In this document: positions 40,468 through 49,052 of the stretch, one piece after another
Numbering within the stretch: position 1 is the stretch's first letter
Layout: every line of letters starts with the position of its first letter
Origin: Variovorax sp. OV700
GTDB taxonomy: Bacteria > Pseudomonadota > Gammaproteobacteria > Burkholderiales > Burkholderiaceae_C
Assembly: GCF_900099805.1 (NCBI RefSeq)
Contig: NZ_FNDR01000005.1
Coordinates: 62,001-126,000 of the forward strand
Direction: 5' to 3'
DNA length: 64,000 bases
The notes under the pieces: generated by a model
What the model saw: only the letters and a program-made list of their open reading frames with translations
Told to the model about the DNA's origin: nothing
The model's database searches: none
Position numbers and translations under genes: made by a program

Positions 40468-42060
40468 ATGAGCAGCAACCGCTATCCCATCATCTACGTG
40501 CGCGGCTACGCCATGACCGAAGCCGAGCGCGACGACACCGCCGCCGATCCGTTCTGCGGCTTCAACGTGGGCTCCACCGTGTATCGCGCCACCGTCAAGA
40601 AGGACGCGCCGGCGCAGAAGTTCGTCTTCGAATCTCCGGTGGTGCGGCTCCTTGCCGACTACCAATACCAGAGCGTCTATCAAAACGGCCTGGACATTCT
40701 CGACAACGACTGGAAGCCGTCTCCCGACGAAACCGGCAAGGACGTGGACGGCATTCCTGCCGCCTCCGTCATCATCTACCGCTACTACGACAGCGGCTCG
40801 GAGCTGCTCGGCGATGGCAAGTCGCGCGACGTGAAGATCTACGCACAGGGTTTGAGCAAGCTGATCCTCCGCGTGCGCGACCTGGTGGCGCAGCGCGAGG
40901 GCCTCGCTTTCCCTGCGGTCGACTTCCGCTGCTACCTGGTGGCGCATTCGATGGGCGGGCTGGTGGTGCGGGCCTTCTTGCAGAACCCGGCGCTCGGCGA
41001 TGCGGCGGCGCGCGCCTGTGTCGACAAGGTGTTTACCTATGCCACGCCGCACAACGGCATCGACATGGGCGGCGTCAACGTGCCGGCCTGGCTCACGGCC
41101 AACGAGATGAACACCTTCAACCGCGAGAAGATGTCAGAGTTTCTGGATACGGCTCCTGTCGATGGCCGCATGGACTACCTGCCGGCCGCATCCTTTCCGG
41201 CCGAGCGCTTCTTCTGCATGGTGGGCTCCAACCGCGGCGACTACGAAGCGGCCAAGGGTCTTTCGCGCATGTTCGCGGGCCACGGCAGCGACGGGCTGGT
41301 GCGCATCGAGAACGCCTCGCTCTGGTCCATCGACGAGCTGAAACGCAGCAAGCCCGTGGCCACCGCCTACGCCTTTCGTTCGCACTCGGGCTACTTCGGC
41401 ATCGTCAATTCGGAGGAGGCCTACCAGAATCTCGTGCGCTTTCTCTTCGGAGACGTGCGCGTCGATCTCTGGTTCGACGTCGATGGCGTCACCTTGCCGC
41501 CCGATCTGCCCAAGGACGCCGACGTGGATGCGCTCTACCAGGTCGAATTGCTGGCAGCGCCGCGCGGCAAGCGCTGGTACCTCAGCCGGCGCGTGGCCGA
41601 GGAAGACTCGCCCGCCTGCCGCACGCACAAGGAACTGACCGACCCGGAAAAGCCCGAGCGCCGCTCGATCTATCTCTCGACCGTGTTCCTTGCCAACAAG
41701 GCCCGCGTGAAGCAGGACCGGCCGACGCTGGCCTACGCCATGACGCTGGGCGTGCGCGTGCCCGACTACCAGGTGAACAAGAAGTTCTGGCTCGACGGCC
41801 ACTACGAAGGCAGTTCGCTGTTCCGCGACACGCTGGTCATCGAGATCGCGCCGCCCCGGCCGGACGATCCGGCGCAGAACTGGAACGTCAAGTACGGCTG
41901 GCAGACCGACACCGCGGGGCAGGCCTCGCTCCCGATCAGTCCGAAACAGCTGGCCAATGGCAAGCTGCAGTTCATCGTGCCGCTTTCAAGCCTGGGCGCG
42001 GCGCCGGCGGCTCCCGGCATCAGCGGCAAGGTTCGGCTCGAAGTGGGCGCCTGGAGCTGA
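40468..42060 (+). CDS. PGAP1/lipase-like alpha/beta hydrolase
   Basis: 530 residues from the ATG at 40468, with no signal peptide. The N-terminal alpha/beta domain has PIIYVRGYAM and the nucleophile elbow VAHSMGGLVVRAF (about 160-172), as in PGAP1-like and triacylglycerol lipase-type proteins. GSDGLV (about 272) and a His in FRSHSGYFG (about 305) could complete the triad. The C-terminal 210 residues (from about 325) form a beta-rich region with Tyr/Trp-containing strands and no recognised domain. It stands alone; 204 bp upstream hold no obvious promoter. Confidence 0.85.
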   Translation: MSSNRYPIIYVRGYAMTEAERDDTAADPFCGFNVGSTVYRATVKKDAPAQKFVFESPVVRLLADYQYQSVYQNGLDILDNDWKPSPDETGKDVDGIPAASVIIYRYYDSGSELLGDGKSRDVKIYAQGLSKLILRVRDLVAQREGLAFPAVDFRCYLVAHSMGGLVVRAFLQNPALGDAAARACVDKVFTYATPHNGIDMGGVNVPAWLTANEMNTFNREKMSEFLDTAPVDGRMDYLPAASFPAERFFCMVGSNRGDYEAAKGLSRMFAGHGSDGLVRIENASLWSIDELKRSKPVATAYAFRSHSGYFGIVNSEEAYQNLVRFLFGDVRVDLWFDVDGVTLPPDLPKDADVDALYQVELLAAPRGKRWYLSRRVAEEDSPACRTHKELTDPEKPERRSIYLSTVFLANKARVKQDRPTLAYAMTLGVRVPDYQVNKKFWLDGHYEGSSLFRDTLVIEIAPPRPDDPAQNWNVKYGWQTDTAGQASLPISPKQLANGKLQFIVPLSSLGAAPAAPGISGKVRLEVGAWS

Positions 42061-42126
42061 AGCGGCGTCCCGGAAGGCTGGCTCCGGAGTCATACTCGGT
42101 GACCCAAGGTCCTGCTTTCCATCATC

Positions 42127-42663
42127 ATGAAAACTGCCGTCCTCGTCATCGACATGCAGCGTGGCCTCTGCGACGATCCACCTCGCCCTCACGAGGCCGG
42201 CGAAGTCGTGCAGCGGATCAATGCGCTCACCGAACGCGCGCGTGCCGCAGGCGTGCCGGTGGCCTTCATCCAGCACGAGAACGCCGTCGACCTGGAGTTC
42301 GATTCCGAACGTTGGCAGCTGGCCCATGCGCTGCATGTCGATTCGCGCGACACCAAGATCCGCAAGACCACGCCCGACTCCTTCCTGCGCACCCCGCTCG
42401 AGGCCTGGCTGACCGGGCAAGGGGTGCAGCGCGTGGTGATCTGCGGCTACTCGTCGGAGTTTTGCGTGGACACCACCACGCGCCGCGCCGCCGGGCTGGG
42501 CTACGAGGTCACGCTCGCGGCCGACGCACACACCTCGCACGACAAGCCGCACGCCACGGGCGCCTTCATTCGCGCGCACCACAACGCCGCGCTGTCGGAC
42601 ATCACGAGCTTTGGTGTGCCGATCCGCGCGATCGACAGCGCGGAGATCGCGTTCGGCGACTGA
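42127..42663 (+). CDS. Isochorismatase-family cysteine hydrolase
   Basis: 178 residues. The catalytic triad of the cysteine hydrolase family is seen: Asp in VIDMQRG (about 9), Lys in KIRKTTPDSF (about 79-82), and Cys in GYSSEFCVDTTTRRAAGLGYEV (about 112). A cis-peptide Ser-Ser region precedes the Cys. Family substrates include nicotinamide, isochorismate, biuret and N-carbamoylsarcosine; the pocket cannot be read from sequence. It is 66 bp after the hydrolase gene and 6 bp from the convergent phosphoesterase gene. Confidence 0.9.
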   Translation: MKTAVLVIDMQRGLCDDPPRPHEAGEVVQRINALTERARAAGVPVAFIQHENAVDLEFDSERWQLAHALHVDSRDTKIRKTTPDSFLRTPLEAWLTGQGVQRVVICGYSSEFCVDTTTRRAAGLGYEVTLAADAHTSHDKPHATGAFIRAHHNAALSDITSFGVPIRAIDSAEIAFGD

Positions 42664-42669
42664 GCGCTG

Positions 42670-43407
42670 CTACGGCATGCGCCCGGTGGAGAGCGCGCAG
42701 GCCCAGTCCGGACGCGCGTGCTCCAGAGCCAGCGCAGCCATGGCCGCGTGGTCATACGGCACGGCAATGAGCGTCGAGATCCAGGCGCCGTCCGACCGCT
42801 CGACGATGGCATAGCGCGCATCCGGCGAACCTGTTTCGACGGCGTGCGGATAGGGATGGATATCGTCATACGCCGGCAGGCCGACGCTGCCCGGATTGAC
42901 GATCAACTGCCCGCCGGATGCGCGGGCCACGCGCGGCACGTGAGTGTGACCGCACGCGATCAGCTCGGCATCGACCTTGCCGAGGCGTGCATCGATTTCC
43001 GGCATGGTTGCCGCGCGGAAGTTCGAGGGCTCGACGGTCTCCAGAAAGTACTCGAGATCGCTCGCCGGCGTGCCATGGCAGAGCAAGACTTCCGGACTGA
43101 AGCGAAGGCTCGGCCCCAGCGATGCCATCCATGCGAATTCCTTCCCGCCGAGCCGCGAATGCGCGAACTCATCGGACGGTCCTCGCCGGCCGGAGGGCAG
43201 GGTAAGAAGCTGGCGCTCATGGTTCCCGGCAAGATGAACCCAGTTCTGGGCCATCAGGAACTGCGCGGTCTCCAGCGGCATCAGCGGACCGGAGAGGCTG
43301 TCGCCCAGGTTGACGACGGCGTCCACACCGCGGCGGCGGATGTCCTTGACCACGGCCTCGAGTGCATGAAGGTTTCCATGAATGTCGGAGACGATCGCAA
43401 TGCGCAT
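42670..43407 (-). CDS. Metallophosphoesterase, YfcE/MJ0936-like
   Basis: 245 residues starting at MRIAIVSDIHGNLHAL. The five calcineurin-like motifs are present: DIHGN (about 8), GDSLSGP (about 39), GNHER (about 61), a His in CHGTP (about 111) and GHTHVPR (about 153). Both metals should be bound. The protein is cytosolic and could act on phosphodiesters or nucleotides. It shares a convergent end with the isochorismatase-like gene. A start further upstream is in frame but precedes the conserved first strand, so it is not used. Confidence 0.92.
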   Translation of the reverse strand: MRIAIVSDIHGNLHALEAVVKDIRRRGVDAVVNLGDSLSGPLMPLETAQFLMAQNWVHLAGNHERQLLTLPSGRRGPSDEFAHSRLGGKEFAWMASLGPSLRFSPEVLLCHGTPASDLEYFLETVEPSNFRAATMPEIDARLGKVDAELIACGHTHVPRVARASGGQLIVNPGSVGLPAYDDIHPYPHAVETGSPDARYAIVERSDGAWISTLIAVPYDHAAMAALALEHARPDWACALSTGRMP

Positions 43408-43451
43408 TCGCAAACCCTGTGCAGGCAACGGAGAGAGGAGAGGGCGCGATC

Positions 43452-45173
43452 TTAGTCCGAGCCCGGCCGCCACACCCGCGCCAGCGCGGCCAGCTTGCCC
43501 TTGAAGCTCAGCCGGTCGTTCGACAGCGCATCGATGAAGTCCGACAGGCGCTGCGACTTCACCATGGTGTAGATGGTGAGCCAGGTGGTGAAGACGAAGA
43601 CCACGCCAAACCAGAGCACCTTGCGCCATAGCGGCGCGTCGGCTTCGGCCAGCAGGTTCATGCCGAGGAAGCCCGTCGTCACGGTGCCGATCAGGCCGAA
43701 CAGCGTGACCACCGTGAGCCGCACCACGGTGCTGGCCTGCCGGCGCAGGCTGTCTGCATCCAGGTAGGTGTTCATGTCGGCGATGCGCGCCTTGACCTCG
43801 TCGTAGAGCGGGTCGAGCCCGAGGTGCGCGGTGCACATGTGGGACAGCGCGCGCACCTGCGCCTGCTCCGAGATCTCGTGGAACCAGTAGCGGTGCGTGA
43901 AGCGCAGAAAGCGTTCGAAGCTCGCGCGAATGGCGCGCTTGAACTGCTTCACGCTCGGCGTGCTGCGGATGTCGAGCCGCTTGAGGGCCTCCACCAGCTG
44001 GTCGGAGAACATCAGGAGCGAGGCCTTCTGGAAGTGCGCGATGAGGAACAGCAGGAAGTGTTGGTGCCTGAACTGCGCGAGCACGCCGCGGTCGCGGCAG
44101 CAGAAGAATTCGGAGCGCGCATCACCCACCACGATCAGTGCGTGGCCGTTGCACAGGTAGCGCGTGTTGGGCGCCGCGCCCGCATCGACCCAGAAGCGGT
44201 CGTAGCAATAGCGCTTCTCGAAATCGGCCAGATGCTGGTCGGCATAGGGCAGGTGCGCCTGCTGCGCCGCATCGGCCTCGGCGGCGCCAGTGACCAGCCC
44301 GAGCCGAATGAAGTCGTTGCGCGAGAGGCGCTTGGGGTCGTCGAGCGAAAGGTAGGCCATTACCGGCATGCGGTAGTACTCGATCTGCCGGAAGCGCAGC
44401 ACGCCAGGGTCGTCGGAATGGTCGCTCACCAGCGGCTGCATCAGATAGGCCCAGTGGGCCGAGATGCGTGGCGCGCGGTGCTGAGCCACGTGCGAAAGAA
44501 AAGCTTCGCGCTGCTGAGCATCCGAACGCGCGAGCACGCTGCCATCGGCAGCCAGCCATTCGACGCTGGCCATGCAATGCAGCGCGCCGCCCTCGGCGTT
44601 CCAGCCGGCCGGATACGCGCGGCCGAACCGGTAGAGCAGGTCTTGCGCCTGCGCGAGGCTCAGGTGGTCCGCGCCGACCTCGAGGTTGAGCATCACCACG
44701 TCGATGTCGAAGAAGAAATACAGGTCGCAATGCACCACGTCGAGCGTGATGGGCGCATCGCCGGGCTGCGCCACCACGCGCACCGCCGCAATGTCGTGGC
44801 GGCGGAAGACGCGCATCGGCGAATCGCCGCCGTGGCCGTCTTCATCGCCGCTCTTGCTCTTCGAGCGGCCCTCGCCGTAGAGAAAGCGCTGCACATACGG
44901 CAGGAAGCTCACGAACTCGTTGTAGTGCCGTTCATGAAAGCGACTGCTGTCGCCGGTGTATTCATCGATCTCTTCACGCCATGGCGAGGCATCGCCCATC
45001 TCGCGCAGCACATGCCAGGGACCGTGGTGCGAGGGCTTGTCGTCCGGAGCCGGCATCAGCCGCAGGGGCCAGAGCAGGGCCTGCCTGAAATGCTGCACGG
45101 CAGGCGCCGCGGAAGCGCCAGCCAGGGATGCGCCTGCCTCTGCGCGAACGGGAGCCTCGGATGTATTCAGCAT
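43452..45173 (-). CDS. CorA-like membrane protein with large N-terminal domain
   Basis: 573 residues from the ATG at 45173, with a GTG immediately before it. The C-terminal 85 residues have two transmembrane segments (about 500-520 and 533-553) joined by a short loop, with GMN in TTGFLGMNLL at the end of the first, the signature of CorA/ZntB-type channels. The preceding helical region (about 410-490) could be the stalk helix. The first 400 residues are longer than in typical CorA and contain many aromatic and charged residues with no recognised domain. It may be a divalent-cation transporter with an added cytoplasmic sensing domain. Confidence 0.8.
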   Translation of the reverse strand: MLNTSEAPVRAEAGASLAGASAAPAVQHFRQALLWPLRLMPAPDDKPSHHGPWHVLREMGDASPWREEIDEYTGDSSRFHERHYNEFVSFLPYVQRFLYGEGRSKSKSGDEDGHGGDSPMRVFRRHDIAAVRVVAQPGDAPITLDVVHCDLYFFFDIDVVMLNLEVGADHLSLAQAQDLLYRFGRAYPAGWNAEGGALHCMASVEWLAADGSVLARSDAQQREAFLSHVAQHRAPRISAHWAYLMQPLVSDHSDDPGVLRFRQIEYYRMPVMAYLSLDDPKRLSRNDFIRLGLVTGAAEADAAQQAHLPYADQHLADFEKRYCYDRFWVDAGAAPNTRYLCNGHALIVVGDARSEFFCCRDRGVLAQFRHQHFLLFLIAHFQKASLLMFSDQLVEALKRLDIRSTPSVKQFKRAIRASFERFLRFTHRYWFHEISEQAQVRALSHMCTAHLGLDPLYDEVKARIADMNTYLDADSLRRQASTVVRLTVVTLFGLIGTVTTGFLGMNLLAEADAPLWRKVLWFGVVFVFTTWLTIYTMVKSQRLSDFIDALSNDRLSFKGKLAALARVWRPGSD

Positions 45174-45210
45174 CACATGAGTGTAGGCAGAAGGGCTGTC
45201 AAAAGGCTGA

Positions 45211-45228
45211 CCTAGGGCAATCCCTAGG
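45211..45228. promoter_or_regulatory. 18-bp palindrome upstream of the ABC-kgu operon
   Basis: CCTAGGGCAATCCCTAGG: perfect 7-bp arms around CAAT. It lies just upstream of the -35 position, so a protein bound here could activate the operon or affect the divergent CorA-like gene. The cognate regulator is not identified. Confidence 0.6.
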
Positions 45229-45234
45229 TAGGCC

Positions 45235-45254
45235 TGAAACCGGTTTCATATAAG
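45235..45254 (+). promoter_or_regulatory. PtxS operator and -10 of the ABC-kgu operon
   Basis: TGAAACCGGTTTCA (45235-45248) is identical to the PtxS operator palindrome described for Pseudomonas ptxS/kgu promoters, and the gene at 51117 encodes a PtxS-like LacI repressor. It abuts TATAAG (45249-45254), the likely -10, so bound repressor would block RNA polymerase. At 17 bp spacing the -35 region is AGGTAG, a poor match. The predicted leader is about 48 nt. Confidence 0.8.
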
Positions 45255-45308
45255 CTGCAAGCCTTGCTTTCAAGGCATGCGCGCGGCCACGCCGTGCTTG
45301 CCGCACCC

Positions 45309-45980
45309 ATGAACTACCAGTTTCAATTCGAAGCCGTCTTCGCTGCCTGGCCGCTGTTGCTCAAGGGCACCTGGATCACGATCCAGCTCTCCCTGGTGGC
45401 CACCCTGCTGGGCCTGGTGGTCGCCATCTTCTGTGCCTGGGGCAAGACTTCGGGGCCAGGCTGGCTGCGCTTTGTCGTCAATGCGTACATCGAGGTGATC
45501 CGCAACACGCCGTTCCTGGTGCAGCTGTTTTTCTTCTTCTTTGCACTGCCGGCCATCGGGCTGCGCTGGTCGCCGCAAACGGCGGCGCTGGTGGCCATGG
45601 TGGTGAACCTGGGTGCGTATGCGACCGAGATCATCCGCGCGGGCATCGAATCGATTCCCAAGGGGCAGATCGAGGCGGGCAGGGCGCTCAACCTGAAGCC
45701 TTGGGAGATCTTCCGCTTCGTGATCATCAAGCCCGCGCTCAAGGCCATCTACCCGGCACTCACGAGCCAGTTCATCCTGCTGATGCTGAGCTCGGCCGTG
45801 GTGTCGGTCATCTCGGCCGACGACCTGACTTCGGTGGCCGCCAACCTGCAGTCGCAGACCTTCCGCAGCTTCGAGATCTACATCGTGGTGGCCGCCATCT
45901 ACCTGGCATTGGCGCTGGCGTTTTCGGCGCTGTTCAAGCTCATATACAAGCGCACGCTCAACTATCCGGACCGCCGGTAA
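45309..45980 (+). CDS. ABC transporter permease, polar amino acid (HisMQ) family
   Basis: 223 residues from the ATG at 45309. Four to five transmembrane segments; the EAA coupling loop is seen in IESIPKGQIEAGRALNLKPWEIFRFVIIKPALKAI (about 115-150). NTPFLVQLFFFFF is the typical N-terminal half-signature of the family. It forms a heterodimer with the next gene's product. The family usually serves glutamate, aspartate or basic amino acids, but here it is the first gene of a PtxS-controlled kgu-like operon, so a sugar acid is a reasonable alternative substrate. No Shine-Dalgarno sequence is clear. Confidence 0.92.
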   Translation: MNYQFQFEAVFAAWPLLLKGTWITIQLSLVATLLGLVVAIFCAWGKTSGPGWLRFVVNAYIEVIRNTPFLVQLFFFFFALPAIGLRWSPQTAALVAMVVNLGAYATEIIRAGIESIPKGQIEAGRALNLKPWEIFRFVIIKPALKAIYPALTSQFILLMLSSAVVSVISADDLTSVAANLQSQTFRSFEIYIVVAAIYLALALAFSALFKLIYKRTLNYPDRR

Positions 45981-46007
45981 CAGGCCACGCACGGAACACA
46001 AAAAATC

Positions 46008-46661
46008 ATGCGTACCTTCGGCTTTCCCGAATTTCTCTTCATCCTCGAAGCGGCCAAGTGGACGCTGGCGCTGTCTGCCATTGCCTTCATTGGCGGCGCG
46101 ATCCTGGGGCTGGCCGTCGCGCTCATGCGCACCTCCGATTCGACCTGGGCACGCACCGTGTCGACGGTGTTCATCCAGGTCTTCCAGGGCACGCCGCTGT
46201 TGCTGCAGCTGTTCCTGATCTTCTTCGGCGCGCCGGTGCTCGGGCTCGACATCAACCCGTGGATTGCCGCGGGCGTGGCGCTGGTCTTCAACAGCGCGGC
46301 CTTCCTGGGCGAGATCTGGCGCGGCTGCATCCAGGCCATTCCGCGCGGCCAGTGGGAGGCCGCCGAGGCGCTGAGCCTCAAGTACAGCGCGCGCATGCGC
46401 GACGTGGTGCTGCCGCAGGCCTTCAAGATCGCGCTCGCGCCCACGGTGGGCTACCTGGTGCAGATCATCAAGGGCACATCGCTCGCGGCCATCATCGGCT
46501 TTGCGGAGATCACCCGCGCGGGCCAGATCATCAACAACGCCACCTTCCAGCCGCTGATCGTGTTCTCGGTGGTGGCCGCCATCTACTTCGCGATCTGCTG
46601 GCCGCTGTCGCTGCTTGCTGCCCGCATGGAGCGCAGGCGCGCGCAGGCCCTGGCCCGCTGA
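46008..46661 (+). CDS. ABC transporter permease, polar amino acid (HisMQ) family
   Basis: 217 residues, 27 bp after the first permease. About five transmembrane segments, QGTPLLLQLFLIFFG signature (about 60), and the EAA loop in IQAIPRGQWEAAEALSLKYSARMRDVVLPQAF (about 108-140). It should pair with the first permease, together with the ATPase encoded at 47541. Confidence 0.92.
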   Translation: MRTFGFPEFLFILEAAKWTLALSAIAFIGGAILGLAVALMRTSDSTWARTVSTVFIQVFQGTPLLLQLFLIFFGAPVLGLDINPWIAAGVALVFNSAAFLGEIWRGCIQAIPRGQWEAAEALSLKYSARMRDVVLPQAFKIALAPTVGYLVQIIKGTSLAAIIGFAEITRAGQIINNATFQPLIVFSVVAAIYFAICWPLSLLAARMERRRAQALAR

Positions 46662-46707
46662 TTCCCTTTTCTCGTCGCTTCCTTTCTTTTTCCGGAGACA
46701 CATCCCC

Positions 46708-47505
46708 ATGACCCGTACCACCACCCGCCGCGTTGCGCTGGCAGCCCTCGGCCTTGGCGCCGCGCTCACCGTGTTCGCCCCCTTTGCCTCGGCACAGTCC
46801 GTCGCCGACATCAAGAAGAAGGGCGAGATCACCATCGGCATGCTGGTCGATTTTCCGCCCTACGGCACCACCAATGCGCAGAACCAGCCCGACGGCTATG
46901 ACGCCGACGTCGCCAAGCTGCTGGCCAAGGACTGGGGCGTCAAGGCCAACATCGTGCCGGTGACCGGCCCGAACCGCATTCCCTTCCTGCTGACCAACAA
47001 GGTCGACGTGCTGGTCGCCTCGCTGGCCATCACGCCCGAGCGCGCCAAGCAGGTGCAGTTCTCGCAGCCCTACGCGGCCGCGACCATCGTGCTGTATGGC
47101 GCCACCAAGACGCCCATCAAAGCGGCGGGCGACCTGAAGGGCCTGCGCGTGGGCGTGGCCCGCGCCTCGACGCAAGACGTGGCCGTGACCAAGGCCGCGC
47201 CGGAAGGCACCGAGATCCGCCGCTTCGACGACGACGCCTCGGCCATGCAGGCGCTGATCTCCGGCCAGGTAGATGCCATCGGCTGCTCGGTGACGGTGGC
47301 GGCGCAAATCGCCAAGCGCGTGCCCGCCGGCACCTATGAAAACAAGTTCACGCTGGTGCAGCAATCGATGGGCATCGCGATGCGTCCGGGCCAGGAAGAG
47401 TTGCACAAGGCAGTCAACGAGTTCGTCGCCAGGAACACCGCCAACGGCGAGCTGAACAAGCTCTACCAGAAGTGGCTGCAGGCCGACTTGCCCAAGATGC
47501 AGTAA
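46708..47505 (+). CDS. ABC transporter periplasmic substrate-binding protein, SBP family 3
   Basis: 265 residues with an N-terminal signal (ATG at 46708, CCGGAGA Shine-Dalgarno sequence upstream; cleavage near ASA-QS). It is not a lipoprotein. The mature protein shows the family 3 pattern: GEITIGMLVDFPPYG, GYDADVAKLLAKDWGVK, ITPERAKQVQFSQPY and a C-terminal LNKLYQKWL. The ligand-binding Asp for the amino group and the Arg for the carboxylate would need structural modelling. Family members bind amino acids; the operon context suggests 2-ketogluconate or another aldonic or keto acid. Confidence 0.92.
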   Translation: MTRTTTRRVALAALGLGAALTVFAPFASAQSVADIKKKGEITIGMLVDFPPYGTTNAQNQPDGYDADVAKLLAKDWGVKANIVPVTGPNRIPFLLTNKVDVLVASLAITPERAKQVQFSQPYAAATIVLYGATKTPIKAAGDLKGLRVGVARASTQDVAVTKAAPEGTEIRRFDDDASAMQALISGQVDAIGCSVTVAAQIAKRVPAGTYENKFTLVQQSMGIAMRPGQEELHKAVNEFVARNTANGELNKLYQKWLQADLPKMQ

Positions 47506-47540
47506 GCCGCCAAGGCTGAAGAAAAACGAGGAATCCTGGC

Positions 47541-48296
47541 ATGACGACGGAATCGATCATCCGCATGGAAGCGGTCAACAAGTGGTACGGTGAATTCCAG
47601 GTGTTGACCGGCATCGACCTGTCGGTGCGCCAGGGCGAGCGCATCGTGATCTGCGGGCCTTCGGGTTCGGGCAAGTCCACGCTCATCCGCTGCATCAACC
47701 GGCTCGAGACGGTGCAGAAGGGCCGCATCGTGGTCGATGGCATCGACCTCACGGCCGGCGGCAAGAACGTGGACGCGGTGCGCGCCGAGGTCGGCATGGT
47801 GTTCCAGCAGTTCAACCTGTTCCCGCACCTCACCATCCTGGAAAATTGCACGCTCGCGCCAATGCGCTCGCGCGGCATGACCAAGGCTCAGGCCGAAGAG
47901 GTGGCCATGAAGTACCTCGCGCGCGTGCGCATTCCCGAGCAGGCCCACAAGTACCCGAGCCAGCTCTCGGGCGGCCAGCAACAGCGCGTGGCGATTGCGC
48001 GCGCGCTGTGCATGACGCCCAAGATCATGCTGTTCGACGAGCCCACCTCGGCGCTCGACCCCGAGATGGTCAAGGAAGTGCTCGACACCATGATCGGCCT
48101 GGCCGAAGACGGCATGACCATGCTGTGCGTGACGCACGAAATGGGCTTTGCCCGCAGCGTGGCCGACCGGGTGATCTTCATGGCCGACGGAAAGATCGTC
48201 GAGCAGGCGGCGCCCGCCGAGTTCTTCGGCAATCCAAAGGACGAAAGGACACGACAATTCCTCGGCCAGATCCTCAGCTCCCACCAAGCACACTGA
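47541..48296 (+). CDS. ABC transporter ATP-binding protein
   Basis: 251 residues, GAGGAA Shine-Dalgarno sequence upstream. Walker [10 protein letters not shown] (about 39), Q-loop in VFQQFNLFP (about 91), signature [15 protein letters not shown] (about 144), Walker [15 protein letters not shown] (about 164) and the switch His in VTHEMGFA (about 200). It is the polar amino acid ATPase type (GlnQ/HisP-like). Its TGA directly abuts the ATG of the kguE-like gene, so the transporter and metabolic genes are one transcript. Confidence 0.95.
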   Translation: MTTESIIRMEAVNKWYGEFQVLTGIDLSVRQGERIVICGPSGSGKSTLIRCINRLETVQKGRIVVDGIDLTAGGKNVDAVRAEVGMVFQQFNLFPHLTILENCTLAPMRSRGMTKAQAEEVAMKYLARVRIPEQAHKYPSQLSGGQQQRVAIARALCMTPKIMLFDEPTSALDPEMVKEVLDTMIGLAEDGMTMLCVTHEMGFARSVADRVIFMADGKIVEQAAPAEFFGNPKDERTRQFLGQILSSHQAH

Positions 48297-49040
48297 ATGT
48301 CCTTTTCCGTTCTGATTTCCCTGTCGTCCTTCGGCGCGGCCGAGGTGGGGCGGCACGGCCAGCTCTGGTGCGCGCAGCTGGCATTGGCAGCGGGCGCCGT
48401 TTCCGTTGAAGTGCGTGGCGAGATGCTGCGTGATGCGGATGCGGAACTGCCCGCGCTGAAGGGTCTCGCCTCCGTGTACTCCAGCCCCGAAGGCCTCTGG
48501 GCCGAAGGCGGCTGGCTCGACAGCGCCGCGCTCAAGCGCGGCATCGCCGCAGCGACGCGCGTCGGCGCCAAGCGGCTCAAGATGTCCATCGGCGATTTCC
48601 AGCCTTCTTCGCACGGCTCGCTCTGGGGCCTGAAGGTGGAACTGTCGCAAACCCGCGTCGAGCTGCTAATCGAGAACGACCAGACCGTGCGCGCCGGCAC
48701 GCTGCCCGCGCTGCAGGCTTTCTTCGATGCGGCCGATCGGGCCGGCGTCGAGCTGGGCATGACCTTCGACATGGGCAACTGGCACTGGGTCGGCGAGTGC
48801 CCCTTGCAGGCCGCAGAGGTGCTGGGCCGCCGCGTGCGCTACGTGCATTGCAAGGGCGCGCAGCGCCTGCCGCACAAGTGGGTGGCGGTGCCGCTGGGCG
48901 ACTCCGCCGCGCCATGGCGCGCCGTATTGCGCGCGCTGCCGGCCGACGTGCCGCACGCCATCGAATACCCGCTGGCGGGTGACGACCTGCTGGCTGCCAC
49001 GCGCACGCAAATCGACTTCATCCGCGCCGCACGGGCGTAA
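48297..49040 (+). CDS. kguE: Sugar phosphate isomerase/epimerase (KguE-like)
   Basis: 247 residues, ATG immediately after the ATPase stop. It is an AP-endonuclease-2-like TIM barrel: SISLSSFGA-like strand at the start, VEVRGEML (about 38), LLIENDQT (about 122), MTFDMGNWHW (about 156) and YVHCKG (about 181), where Glu, Asp and His would bind a divalent metal. In Pseudomonas the kgu operon begins with such a protein, whose biochemical step is not firmly known. The name rests mainly on gene order with kguK, kguD and ptxS. Confidence 0.75.
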   Translation: MSFSVLISLSSFGAAEVGRHGQLWCAQLALAAGAVSVEVRGEMLRDADAELPALKGLASVYSSPEGLWAEGGWLDSAALKRGIAAATRVGAKRLKMSIGDFQPSSHGSLWGLKVELSQTRVELLIENDQTVRAGTLPALQAFFDAADRAGVELGMTFDMGNWHWVGECPLQAAEVLGRRVRYVHCKGAQRLPHKWVAVPLGDSAAPWRAVLRALPADVPHAIEYPLAGDDLLAATRTQIDFIRAARA

Positions 49041-49052
49041 GCAGAACCACAC

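Noticed and set aside
45197-45202. Perfect TTGACA (minus strand) as the -35 of the CorA-like gene
   Set aside because: The only -10-like hexamer downstream (TACACT) is 11 bp away, too close for a sigma-70 promoter, and 17 bp away there is no match.
45211-45228. Assigning the CCTAGGG palindrome to NarL or another named regulator
   Set aside because: It differs from the NarL heptamer arrangement and no matching regulator gene is in the window.
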